A stretch of DNA of 58,054 nucleotides from Myxococcales bacterium (GTDB lineage: Bacteria > Myxococcota_A > Polyangia > Polyangiales > JAFGIB01), in assembly GCA_029880325.1 (NCBI GenBank), contig JAOUOP010000018.1, forward strand, positions 1-58,054. The letters are read 5' to 3'. Below are positions 38,920 through 47,280 of this stretch, piece by piece; the first letter of the stretch is position 1, and every line of letters begins with the position of its first letter. The notes under the pieces were generated by a model. The model was not told where the DNA came from and did no database searches. It saw nothing but the letters and a program-made list of their open reading frames with translations. A program made the translations under genes and the position numbers.

Positions 38920-40376
38920 GCGCCCCGGACGCCCGAGGAACCGAGACGCTTGAGCGCGCTTTCCGCGGCGAAGTAGCCGCACAGCCCGTGCACGCCGCCG
39001 GCCGGGGGCGTCGCCGCCGAGCACAGAAAGATCTTGGGATTGGGCGTGCTATAGGGGTCGAGGCGCGCGACCGGACGCGTGAAGAGCTGGAAGAGGTCGG
39101 CGACGCCGCCGGCGATCACCCCGCCCACGAAGGCCGGATTGTAGCGCTCGAAGTCGCCGGGGCTGTGCACGTGGCGGGCCAGGATGCAATCGCGGAAACC
39201 GGGCGCGAAGCGCTCGATCTGGGTTTCGATGCGATCGCTGACGTCGAGCTGCGAGGCGTGGGGCACATGGCAATAGGCGTAGCCCGTGTGGCGACCCTCG
39301 GGGGCGCGACTCGGATCGAAGTGGCTTTGCTGGGCCACCAGCACGAAGGGCTGCTCGGCGTGCTCACCGCGGTAGGCGGCGGCCTCGGAGGCGGCGATGG
39401 CGTCGAGGGTGCCACCCAGGTGCACGGTGGAGGCCTGGGCGCAGGCCGGGTCGCGCCAGGGGATCGGCTGCGACAGCGCCCAGTCGAGTTTGAAGACGGC
39501 CGGGCCATAGCGATAGCGCGCCAGGCGCCGCCTGTAGGCTTCCGGGAGTTCGGCGCCGGCGATGGAGCTCAGCTGCCGCGGCGCCACGTCGAAGAGATAG
39601 ACCCGGGCCGGCGGCAGCTCGGCGAAATCGCGCACCATCACGCCGGTCTCGATCTGCCCGCCCAGGCTTCGCAGGTAGCTCGCCATGGCCTCGGCCAGCT
39701 TGCCCGAGCCACCGGCGATCACGGGCCAGTCGCAGAGGTGCCCGCTGAGGGCGAAGAGCAGGCCGACGGCGCCGGTGCCCATGGTGGTCAGGGGCAGGAT
39801 CGAGTGGGCGGCGCAGCCGGCGATCAGCGCCCGGGCCCGCTCCTTGCGAAAGAGCCCGCGCGAAAGGCGCCGCGCCGAGCGCAGCCCGTAGAAGCCGAAG
39901 CGCGCCATGGCCAACGGATGGCGCGGCAGCCGCAGGGGCCCCATCAGGTCCGACAGGAGCGGACGGCCCAGACGCACGAAGGGCTCCATCAGGCGCAGGT
40001 AGCGGGGGCCATCGAGGCCGAGGCCGGCCGCCGTCTGCTCCAGGTCGCGCCCCAGCAGCACGGCGTCGCCGTCGTCGAGGGGATGGGCCACCGACAGCGG
40101 TGGGTGCACGAACTTCAGGCCGTGCTCCGCGAGCGGCAGCGTCGACAGAAAGGGCGACAGCTCGCCCAGCGGATGCACCGAGGAGCAGACGTCGTGCACG
40201 AAGCCCGGCAGCGTCAGCTCGGCGCTGCGCATGCCTCCGCCCACCTCGTCGTGGCCCTCCAGCACGCGCACCGAGTGGCCGGCGCGCGCCAGGTGGATGG
40301 CGGCGGCCAGGCCATTGGGCCCAGAGCCGACGACGACCGCGTCGAGCGGCTCGGATTCAGTGGCTGCACGCACCAT
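38871..40376 (-). CDS. Phytoene-desaturase-like FAD oxidoreductase
   Basis: A flavoprotein of the carotenoid/retinol desaturase-like family, 501 aa. The dinucleotide-binding [20 protein letters not shown] lies close to the N-terminus, followed by EVGGGMRS, and the FAD-closing region near the C-terminus reads [14 protein letters not shown]. The substrate is not clear; members of this branch include carotenoid oxidoreductases and NAD(P)/FAD-dependent enzymes of unknown role. ATG at 40376 is chosen; the open frame extends further without a sensible start. Its first bases lie 70 bp from the divergent NAGS gene. Confidence 0.87.
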   Translation of the reverse strand: MVRAATESEPLDAVVVGSGPNGLAAAIHLARAGHSVRVLEGHDEVGGGMRSAELTLPGFVHDVCSSVHPLGELSPFLSTLPLAEHGLKFVHPPLSVAHPLDDGDAVLLGRDLEQTAAGLGLDGPRYLRLMEPFVRLGRPLLSDLMGPLRLPRHPLAMARFGFYGLRSARRLSRGLFRKERARALIAGCAAHSILPLTTMGTGAVGLLFALSGHLCDWPVIAGGSGKLAEAMASYLRSLGGQIETGVMVRDFAELPPARVYLFDVAPRQLSSIAGAELPEAYRRRLARYRYGPAVFKLDWALSQPIPWRDPACAQASTVHLGGTLDAIAASEAAAYRGEHAEQPFVLVAQQSHFDPSRAPEGRHTGYAYCHVPHASQLDVSDRIETQIERFAPGFRDCILARHVHSPGDFERYNPAFVGGVIAGGVADLFQLFTRPVARLDPYSTPNPKIFLCSAATPPAGGVHGLCGYFAAESALKRLGSSGVRGAQGAVERLSDLGGRIL

Positions 40377-40446
40377 CGCGCCCGCAGTATGCTGATCGAT
40401 GCGCCCGCGGTCACCTGCCGCCAGCGTTCTGCCCGATGGAAAGGCG

Positions 40447-41661
40447 ATGACGACACGCAGCCCACTGCCCCCCGCCGAGGCGGTCTTGAAGTTTCTGCGC
40501 TCGGTCGGCAACAGCAGCGAAGCCGAGTTCTACCTGGATCTCTTTCGCTCCTGGGCCCCTGAGCGCTTCGCCGCGATTGCGGTCCTGGCCGCGGCCATGG
40601 ATCACGGCAGCGAGGGCGTGGCGCTGGATCTGCGCTTTTTGCACCAGCTGGGGCTAACTCCGCTGGTGGTTCTGGGCCTCTACGATCCGGCCCGCAGCGA
40701 CGAGCACGGCCGCCGCCTGGTGGAGCTTTCGCAACAGGCGGGCATCGCCACCGAAGTCCTCGAGGGTGACGCCAGCGCCGCGCGCATCGCCGCCTGCGCC
40801 AGCCGCGGCCAGATCCCGATCCTTTCGCTGCGCGGCGACGATCACAGCGCACGCCTTGGCCAACTGGCCGAGCGACTGGCCGCCCTCTCCACCCACAAAC
40901 TGATCCTGCTCAGGCCCCAGGGCGGCATCCGCCGTGCCGGCGAACGCCTGAGCGTGGTCAACCTCAGCACCCAGTACGAAGCCCTGCACCAAGCCGCAGC
41001 CCTCGATGCCGGCGACCTCGCGCTGCTCGAGGACAGCCGGCGTTTGATCTTCGAGCTGCTGCCCGCAGCCCCGATGATCTCGCTGACCTCCCCGCTGAAC
41101 CTCATGCGCGAGCTGTTCACGGTCAAGGGCGCCGGTACCCTGCTGCGACGCGGCGCCGTGGTCGAGCGCCACCGAGGCTACGACGGCGTCGACACAGGGC
41201 GGCTGCGGGTGCTGCTCGAAGCCAGCTTCGGGCGCCCGCTGCGCGCGGACTTCTTCGAGCGGCCGGTTCAACACGTCTATCTGGAGCGCGACTACCGCGG
41301 CGCCGCGCTCGTCGCCGACACCGAGCACGGCGCCTACCTCGACAAGTTCGCCGTCACGCGCCAGGCCCAGGGCGAGGGCATCGGCCAGGATCTGTGGTCG
41401 GCGTTGACCGGTGATCACCCGGCCCTTCTGTGGCGCGCCCGCAGCGACAATCCCATCCGCAGCTGGTACGAACGCCACTGTCAGGGTCGCTACGACGCAG
41501 GCGCCTGGACCGTTTTCGTGCGCGGCATCGACAGCGATCGCATGGGCTCGGCCGTGCGCTACGCGCTTTCGCGCCCCGAAGACTTCGCCCCCGCCGCTTC
41601 TTCACCCGCTGCACGCGCTCCCGACCCGGCAGCGCCCAACCGCCGCTCGGAAAGCACATAG
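40447..41661 (+). CDS. N-acetylglutamate synthase with degenerate kinase domain
   Basis: The protein resembles the NAGS/NAGK type in which an amino-acid-kinase domain precedes a DUF619 N-acetyltransferase domain; it would make N-acetylglutamate for arginine synthesis. The kinase-like half (~30-240) keeps GNSSEAEFYLDLF and FAAIAV but I cannot see the glycine-rich substrate and ATP motifs of active acetylglutamate kinases. The acetyltransferase half (~265-385) has YLDKFAV, GEGIGQDLW, WRARSDNPIRSWYERHCQG and a closing WTVFVRGI. ATG at 40447 has GGAAAGG upstream, giving 404 aa. It overlaps the convergent glycosyltransferase by 103 bp, so its last ~34 residues are also coding on the other strand. 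Confidence 0.85.
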   Translation: MTTRSPLPPAEAVLKFLRSVGNSSEAEFYLDLFRSWAPERFAAIAVLAAAMDHGSEGVALDLRFLHQLGLTPLVVLGLYDPARSDEHGRRLVELSQQAGIATEVLEGDASAARIAACASRGQIPILSLRGDDHSARLGQLAERLAALSTHKLILLRPQGGIRRAGERLSVVNLSTQYEALHQAAALDAGDLALLEDSRRLIFELLPAAPMISLTSPLNLMRELFTVKGAGTLLRRGAVVERHRGYDGVDTGRLRVLLEASFGRPLRADFFERPVQHVYLERDYRGAALVADTEHGAYLDKFAVTRQAQGEGIGQDLWSALTGDHPALLWRARSDNPIRSWYERHCQGRYDAGAWTVFVRGIDSDRMGSAVRYALSRPEDFAPAASSPAARAPDPAAPNRRSEST

Positions 41662-42557
41662 AGGGGCCGCCCCTTGGTCTCCTCCAGCACCTGCCCCAGG
41701 TACTCGCCGAGCACCCCCAGGGTCAGAAGCTGCACACCCGACAGAAACGACACCAGCACCGCCAGCGAGGTCCAACCGCGGATCACCTGATGGAAGACCA
41801 GGTTCATCGAAAGCGCGTAGACGCCAAAACCGAAAGCCAAGAGCGAAACACTCAGCCCCAGGTAGGTCGCCAGCCGGAGCGGCACGCGCGAAAAGCTGAG
41901 CACGGCCGAAAGCGCCAACACCAGCATGGCGCGCAGCGAATAATGGCTTTGACCGGCGGCGCGCGCGTCCTCGGCATAGGGCACCTGGGCGCTTTCGAAA
42001 CCAACCCAGGCGTACATGCCGCGCAGGAAGCGGCTTTGCTCGCGCATGGCGCAGACGGCCTCGACCACCTTGCGGTCGAGCAGCCGGAAGTCGGGCGAGT
42101 CCAGCGTCAGCGACACCGGCGAGATCACATTCAACAGTCGGTAGAAGAGCTTTGAACTCAGGCGTTTGAAGCCGCCCACGTCGGCCGTACGCGCGCGAAT
42201 GGCCGAGACCAGCTCGGCGCCCCCCTCCCAGGCCGCCAAAAGCTCGGGCAGCTTTTCCGGCGGGTGCTGCAGGTCGGCGTCGATGGTGATGACGGCGTCG
42301 GCGTCGGCCTGATCGAGACCCGCGGTCAGCGCCGCCTGATGGCCAAAGTTACGTGCGAAGCGCAAAAGCGAGATGCGCGGGTCGCGATCGATCAACTCCC
42401 CGATCACGCGGCGGGTGCCGTCGGTGGAGCCATCGTCGACAAAGATGACGCGCACCTCGTAGTCGAGCGCGTCGATCACGGGTTGCAGCCGCTCGTAGAA
42501 GCGCGGTAGGCAGGCCTCCTCGTTGAAGGCGGGCACGACGATGTCGATGGACTTCAA
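41559..42557 (-). CDS. GT2 glycosyltransferase, GtrB/DPM1-like
   Basis: Transfers a sugar from a nucleotide donor to a polyprenyl phosphate. The GT-A catalytic part has VVPAFNEEACL near the start, VDDGSTDGT and the DXD-type TIDADLQHPPEK (~92-103). Two membrane helices at about 230-290 are typical of polyprenyl-phosphate glycosyltransferases (GtrB/Dpm1 type). Length 332 aa. The start is TTG at 42557, since no ATG precedes the first strand and the frame closes upstream at 42600-42602. It is divergent from the sulfatase-fold gene (65 bp) and overlaps NAGS at its 3' end. Confidence 0.9.
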   Translation of the reverse strand: MKSIDIVVPAFNEEACLPRFYERLQPVIDALDYEVRVIFVDDGSTDGTRRVIGELIDRDPRISLLRFARNFGHQAALTAGLDQADADAVITIDADLQHPPEKLPELLAAWEGGAELVSAIRARTADVGGFKRLSSKLFYRLLNVISPVSLTLDSPDFRLLDRKVVEAVCAMREQSRFLRGMYAWVGFESAQVPYAEDARAAGQSHYSLRAMLVLALSAVLSFSRVPLRLATYLGLSVSLLAFGFGVYALSMNLVFHQVIRGWTSLAVLVSFLSGVQLLTLGVLGEYLGQVLEETKGRPLYVLSERRLGAAGSGARAAGEEAAGAKSSGRESA

Positions 42558-42622
42558 AACGCAGCCTGAATGAAGGCTTCCCAGATACCACAGCCCCGAT
42601 CATTGATGAAGGAACTGGCGCG

Positions 42623-44626
42623 ATGAGCCCCGCGACCCAGGGTTGGTTTGCGGCCCACGCCCGCGTCGGCTTGCTGCTCGGGCTTGTGGTCGCCTTTCCC
42701 CTTCAGCTCTTGCTCGCCCTGGGCGTGGGCGGCGCCGAGCTCGATCGCGGCGGGCGCTGGCACTACGCGGTGCTGGCGGTGCTGGCCGCAGCCGCGCCGC
42801 TCTTGCTTTCGCTTGCGCTGGCGACGCTGACGGCCCTGCCCCAGGCCTCGGCGCTGGGGCGGCGGCTTGCGATCCTCTTCGATGCGGCCCTGCTCTCCGC
42901 CTGGTCCGTCTTCCACGCCGGCGCCACCGCGGTGCGCTTGCTGGCCGGCGACTATCCCTCGGTCGCAGCCTATCAAATGCTGCTGGCCAGTCCCGTGCAG
43001 CTCCTGAGCGAGGCCCTCGACGGTTATGCCCTGGTGATGGCGCTGCTTTTGGGTGGCGCCACCGTGGTCTTCGCACTCAGCGCCCGCGGCCTGGCCCAGG
43101 GCGGCATGCCCCGACAGCTTGCCGCGCTCGGCAAGCTCTGGCTGCTGCCGGCGCCGCTCCTTTTGGCCGCCTCCGTCGCGGCACTGTGGTTGCCGGCGCG
43201 CACGCTGCGCCAGGGCACCGCCGAGACGAGCCTCGTATCTGCACTACTCGACGACGACTTGCTGCACCCCACCCAGCGCGATGCGAACACCGCCGCCGCG
43301 GCCGGCGGTGCCGACAGCGGCCTATTGCGCTCGGCCGGCGCCCGCTGGTCGCGGCTCGCGCGCCACGCGGGCGGCCCGCGCCCCAACTTTCTGTTGATCG
43401 TGCTCGAGAGCGTGCCCTTCGACCACCTGGGCTACGCGGGCTACGGGCGCGAGGTTTCGCCCCACATCGACGCGCTGGCGGCCGCCGGCATGCGCATGGA
43501 GCGGGTCTGGAGCGTGGCCACGCAGTCGAACTACGCCCAGATGGCGATTCTCTCCTCGCTGCATCCGCGGCGACGCCAGCATCTGGACGTCTACGAGCGC
43601 CTCGACTACCCGCGCGTGCTGCCCCACGACGTCTTTCAGCCCCTGGGCTACGCGACGGCCACCATTTCCAGCCAAACCGAAGCCTGGCAGGGCATGCGGC
43701 GCTTCCAGGACACGGGCACGCCCACGCTCTTCCACGACGCCACAGACCACCCCGGCCCCCACATCGGCAGCGGCCTCGAGCGCAAGCTGCCCGACCACCT
43801 GACGACCGACCGCGTGCTGTCATGGCTCGACTCGGTCACCGGCCAGCCCTTCGCCCTCTACGTCAACTTCCAGCGAACCCACTTCCCCTACGCCTTACCC
43901 GAGGGTCAAGACGCGCCCTACCAGCCGGCCGATCCGGACGAAGACAGCTTCGGCTTTTTGAGCTACCCGGAGGCGCTGCGCGAGACAGCCGTCAACCGCT
44001 ACGACAACGCCCTGCGCTACGTCGATGCCCAGATCGGGCGCATCACCGCGGCCCTGCGCCAGCGCCGCCAGCTCGACAACACCCTGATCGTCGTGACCGC
44101 CGACCACGGCGAACTCTTTCACGAGCACGGCCATGTCACCCACGGCAAGAGCCTGCACGAACGCGAGGTGCGCGTGCCGCTGCTCTTGCACTGGCCCAAG
44201 CGCATCGCGCCCGGCGCTTCGACGCTCGGCGTCTCGACCCTGGACATCATGCCCACCGTACTCGAGCTGCTAGGCCTACCGCCCCATCCGGCCCACCAGG
44301 GCGCGAGCTTCGCCAAGCTCAGCCGCGGCGGGCGGCGCGGCCGCGCCCTCTACATGACGCTGCAGGGTCTGCGCTACGCCGATGCCATCCTGTGCTGGCC
44401 CTACAAGCTGGTCCACGAGAGCAGCCACGCCCGCTTCCTGCTCTACGACTTGGAGCGCGATCCCGAGGAAGCCCATAACCTGATCGGCGAGCAGCGGGCT
44501 GTGGGCCGACTGCTCGGCCAGCGCCTGCTCAGCCAGGTCAAGGCCCAGCTCGGCTACCACGCCGACCCGACCCTGACCGCGGCCCGCTTCGCCCCCACCC
44601 TGGCCCGCTGTCCGAAGCTGCCCTGA
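42623..44626 (+). CDS. Sulfatase-fold membrane phosphotransferase/hydrolase
   Basis: A 667-aa protein with about five or six N-terminal membrane helices (residues ~12-195) and a periplasmic sulfatase-like domain. That domain has metal-binding LLIVLESVPFDHLG near ~255-268, the nucleophile segment ATQSNYAQMAILSSL, the mid-domain YVNFQRTHFPY and the closing VTADHGELFHEHGH with the metal-binding Asp and His. The CxPxR sulfatase motif is missing, so it is more like the LTA-synthase/phosphoethanolamine transferase or phosphodiesterase groups than a true sulfatase. ATG 42623 follows GAAGGA. It probably modifies a lipid or glycan of the envelope together with the neighbouring GT2 enzyme. Confidence 0.85.
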   Translation: MSPATQGWFAAHARVGLLLGLVVAFPLQLLLALGVGGAELDRGGRWHYAVLAVLAAAAPLLLSLALATLTALPQASALGRRLAILFDAALLSAWSVFHAGATAVRLLAGDYPSVAAYQMLLASPVQLLSEALDGYALVMALLLGGATVVFALSARGLAQGGMPRQLAALGKLWLLPAPLLLAASVAALWLPARTLRQGTAETSLVSALLDDDLLHPTQRDANTAAAAGGADSGLLRSAGARWSRLARHAGGPRPNFLLIVLESVPFDHLGYAGYGREVSPHIDALAAAGMRMERVWSVATQSNYAQMAILSSLHPRRRQHLDVYERLDYPRVLPHDVFQPLGYATATISSQTEAWQGMRRFQDTGTPTLFHDATDHPGPHIGSGLERKLPDHLTTDRVLSWLDSVTGQPFALYVNFQRTHFPYALPEGQDAPYQPADPDEDSFGFLSYPEALRETAVNRYDNALRYVDAQIGRITAALRQRRQLDNTLIVVTADHGELFHEHGHVTHGKSLHEREVRVPLLLHWPKRIAPGASTLGVSTLDIMPTVLELLGLPPHPAHQGASFAKLSRGGRRGRALYMTLQGLRYADAILCWPYKLVHESSHARFLLYDLERDPEEAHNLIGEQRAVGRLLGQRLLSQVKAQLGYHADPTLTAARFAPTLARCPKLP

Positions 44627-44711
44627 CCCCTCCGACCGATCCATGTCAGTATCCCACCCACATGCGTAGAATGCCTGGCCCGCGGCCGCGTCTACGCCTG
44701 AGGGAGCCGCC

Positions 44712-45578
44712 ATGACCGCCTCAACACGCCCTCTCGCTCTGCTCGCCGCCCTGCTCGCCGCGCTCGCCCTGGGCCCCGCCCGCGCCGCCCACGCCGACGA
44801 GGCCGAAGATCACTACCGAAAAGGCCTGATCCACAAAAACGAGGGCAAGCACGCCGAGGCGCTCGCCGAGGTGAACAAGACCCTCGAGCTGCGGCCCAAG
44901 CACATCGCCGCCTGGATGACCCGGGGCGGTCTCGAAATGAAGCTCGGCCACCCCGACAGGGCCCTTTCGGCCTACGAAGAAGTCATCCAGCTGCGACCCA
45001 AGTACGCCGCCGCCCACGCCAGGGCTGGCGGGGTCTTGCTGCGAATGCGCGAGTACGACAGGGCCATCGAACGCCTGCAACAGGCGCTGAAGCTCGAACC
45101 CGGCGACCGGGACAGCATCTCGAACCTGGGCGTGGCCCTGCGCAAGGTCGGCCGTGGTGTCGAGGGCATCGCGCTGATGCTGCAAGCCCTCGAGAAGCAC
45201 CCCGACGACGTGGACCTGCTCAACAACGTCGGCGTGGCCCTGCGCCGCGAGCGCCGCTACGAAGAGGCCCTGGTGCACCAAAAGCGCGCCCTCGAACTGC
45301 GCCCCGACGACCCCGGCCTGCACCGCAACCTGGCCATCACCCTGCGCGGCGCCCAGCGTTACAAAGACGCCATCCCGCACTACGAAAAGGTCGTCGCCGC
45401 CCAGCCCAACGACGCCGGCATGCTCTACGACCTGGCCACTTGCTACGAGAAGATGGGCCGCACCAGCGACGCCATCGGCACCTTCCGCCGCTTCGTCAAA
45501 GCCGTCGAGCCGAGCGACCCGAAGGCCGCCGAACGCGGCCGCGCCCGCATCGCCGAACTCGAAAAGAGCAAGTTCTGA
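44712..45578 (+). CDS. Periplasmic TPR protein
   Basis: A secreted 288-aa protein with a signal peptide (residues 1-28, ends AAHA) and about seven tetratricopeptide repeats. Examples: AEDHYRKGLIHKNEGKHAEAL, PDRALSAYEEVIQLRPKYAA and YEEALVHQKRALELRPDDPG. Such proteins act as scaffolds for periplasmic complexes. ATG at 44712 follows GGGAGCC. The 13-bp tandem repeat starts 11 bp after its stop codon. Confidence 0.88.
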   Translation: MTASTRPLALLAALLAALALGPARAAHADEAEDHYRKGLIHKNEGKHAEALAEVNKTLELRPKHIAAWMTRGGLEMKLGHPDRALSAYEEVIQLRPKYAAAHARAGGVLLRMREYDRAIERLQQALKLEPGDRDSISNLGVALRKVGRGVEGIALMLQALEKHPDDVDLLNNVGVALRRERRYEEALVHQKRALELRPDDPGLHRNLAITLRGAQRYKDAIPHYEKVVAAQPNDAGMLYDLATCYEKMGRTSDAIGTFRRFVKAVEPSDPKAAERGRARIAELEKSKF

Positions 45579-45588
45579 CGCCGACGGC

Positions 45589-45647
45589 CATGGTCGACGG
45601 TCATGGTCGACGGTCATGGTCGACGGTCATGGTCGACGGTCATGGTC
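45589..45647. repeat. 13-bp tandem repeat (CATGGTCGACGGT), 4.5 copies
   Basis: Four perfect units at 45589, 45602, 45615 and 45628 plus a 7-bp partial unit to 45647. Each unit carries the palindrome GTCGAC. The array lies between the TPR gene and the sigma factor gene. Because 13 is not a multiple of three it would shift frame if translated, and the sigma factor start at 45793 lies beyond it. It could vary in copy number and influence sigma factor expression. Confidence 0.9.
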
Positions 45648-45651
45648 CCCA

Positions 45652-45670
45652 CCGCGGCAGCCTGCCGCGG
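45652..45670. terminator. GC hairpin downstream of the TPR gene
   Basis: CCGCGGCA (45652-45659), a 3-nt loop and TGCCGCGG (45663-45670) form a perfect 8-bp stem just after the 13-bp repeats. There is no T-run, so termination is uncertain; it may instead sit in the leader of the sigma factor mRNA. Confidence 0.35.
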
Positions 45671-45792
45671 CAGGTTGGCGCCTGTTTGGTGTCCATGGCC
45701 GCCCAAGCCAGCACTCTGACCCGAAACCACCGGTCTTTTCGCGCCTCAGCGGCCGGCACGGCCCTTGCATTGCCGCGGGCCGGGAGTTGCGA

Positions 45793-46593
45793 ATGGCCAC
45801 AGTCGCTGCCGATGCGGGCTTTGCCCGCTACGCCGAGCGCGTCAAGCGAATCGCGGAGCTCGACGCCGAAGAAGAACGTATTTTGGGTGAGCGCGCCCGC
45901 GCCGGCGACCGCCAGGCCGCCGACCGCCTGGTCGAGTCGCAGCTGCGGCTCGTGATCGCGATCGCCCTGGAGTACCGCCGCTTCAATACGTCCCTGGACG
46001 ACCTGGTCCAGCAGGGCACCCTGGGCCTGCTCAAGGCGGTGCAGCGCTTCGACCCGAGCAAGGGCGCACGCCTGCGCGGCTATGCGGCGCTCTGGATCCG
46101 GGCCGAGCTGCGCGAGTCGGTGATGCAGGATTACCGCATCGTGCGTCTGGGCACCACGCGCAGCGAGCGCCGGGCCATCCGCGCCTTTCGCAGACACGGT
46201 GTCGACTCGCCCGAGGCCCTGGCCAAGCTCAGCGGCATGCCCCTGGCCCGCTGCCGACTGCTGTGGCCGCTGCTCGTGGCCGGCGACCTTCGCCTCGACC
46301 GCCCGCTCGCAGATGGCAGCGGCCAAAGCCGCCTCGAGACCCTGAGCGGCGCGCTGGCCGACCCCGAGCACCAGGTCGCGGCAGAGCAGCAGCGGGGCCA
46401 GATACAGCAGCGGGTGGAGCGGGCGCTGCACGCACTGCCCGCGCGCGAGGCCAAGATCCTGCGGGCGCGCCTGATGGACGACGAGCCACCTACACTGCAG
46501 CAGCTGGGCAAACGCTTCGGACTCAGCCGCGAGCGCGTACGCCAGCTGGAGGCCGGTGCGCGCGACAAGGTCAAGCACGCGCTGACAGCGTAG
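45793..46593 (+). CDS. RNA polymerase sigma factor, sigma-32/RpoH-like
   Basis: A 266-aa sigma-70-superfamily factor with regions 2, 3 and 4. Region 2 has RLVIAIALEYRRF, DDLVQQGTLGLLKAV and LRGYAALWIRAELR. The phrase IVRLGTT after region 2.4 is typical of RpoH-type heat-shock sigma factors. Region 4 is LPAREAKILRARL with the helix-turn-helix LQQLGKRFGLSRERVRQLE. ATG at 45793 with GGAG upstream is chosen; the longer open frame would reach back to the 13-bp repeats and reads as low-complexity. The clients are unknown. RpoH and other group 3/4 sigma factors cannot be fully separated without alignment. Confidence 0.9.
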   Translation: MATVAADAGFARYAERVKRIAELDAEEERILGERARAGDRQAADRLVESQLRLVIAIALEYRRFNTSLDDLVQQGTLGLLKAVQRFDPSKGARLRGYAALWIRAELRESVMQDYRIVRLGTTRSERRAIRAFRRHGVDSPEALAKLSGMPLARCRLLWPLLVAGDLRLDRPLADGSGQSRLETLSGALADPEHQVAAEQQRGQIQQRVERALHALPAREAKILRARLMDDEPPTLQQLGKRFGLSRERVRQLEAGARDKVKHALTA

Positions 46594-46621
46594 GCCGGCG
46601 TCGAGCTACACTGCGCGGGCG

Positions 46622-47092
46622 ATGATCGCCCGCCACGCCAGACCCTGCCGGCTCGGCTGCAGCCTGCTGTTGCTGCTTGCGCTGCTGGGCTGCGGCGGCG
46701 GCGAGCCCAGCGACGAGGACCGCATCGAGCGCATCCTCCAAGACATCACGGGCAAGGTCGACGACAGCTACGTGCCCCGCTGCCTGTCCCACGTGGACAT
46801 GGAGGCGGTGCCCATCGACGTAAAGGCCCCCCAATACAGCGGCGTCTACCACGCCGACCGGGCGCCCGAGCTCGAGAAGGGCTTTCGGCGCGTGATCGCC
46901 CGGCACTTCGCCGGCACCGAGATCAAGCTGCGCGGCCACACCATCGAACTCGAGGGCGACCCCGCCCGCAAGGCCGAGGTCTCCATGGGACTGATGACCG
47001 CCGTCGGTCCGCTGAAAGTGGAGCTGTCGCTGGAAAAGACCACCCCGACGGCCTGGAAGGTCGCGCGCGTGCACATTCGCCGCGGCTTTTGA
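46622..47092 (+). CDS. Hypothetical lipoprotein, 156 aa
   Basis: A small lipoprotein: basic start, hydrophobic core, lipobox LALLGC with Cys24, then a mixed alpha/beta domain of ~110 residues including DRIERILQDITGKVDD and VELSLEKTTPTAWKVARVHI, which resembles a SnoaL/cystatin-like beta sheet. I do not recognise a named family. It starts 28 bp after the sigma factor stop and may be cotranscribed with it. Located in the periplasm or outer membrane. Confidence 0.7.
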   Translation: MIARHARPCRLGCSLLLLLALLGCGGGEPSDEDRIERILQDITGKVDDSYVPRCLSHVDMEAVPIDVKAPQYSGVYHADRAPELEKGFRRVIARHFAGTEIKLRGHTIELEGDPARKAEVSMGLMTAVGPLKVELSLEKTTPTAWKVARVHIRRGF

Positions 47093-47280
47093 CTACTGAG
47101 TAACACACCTTCATTGCTATCTCTGGCGGCCAAGTACGCCATCCGCATGTCGGATCGGGCCGCAGCCAGTTGCGATTGCGCAAGCGCATCTGCCGGCTCC
47201 CGGCGATGAGCCAATTTGGGCACAGGTCGCCACGCCGGTTGTGGATTGTGTGGTCAGGTTTTCGCTTGCGGAGAAGAGTC

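Noticed and set aside
38583..40562. Plus-strand open frame of about 660 codons across the FAD oxidoreductase
   Set aside because: Shadow of the flavoprotein, which has clear FAD motifs on the minus strand.
42623..44626. True sulfatase annotation
   Set aside because: The CxPxR or SxPxR formylglycine motif is missing, so only the fold can be claimed.
45589..45647. CRISPR array
   Set aside because: The 13-bp units are directly adjacent with no spacers, so this is a simple tandem repeat.
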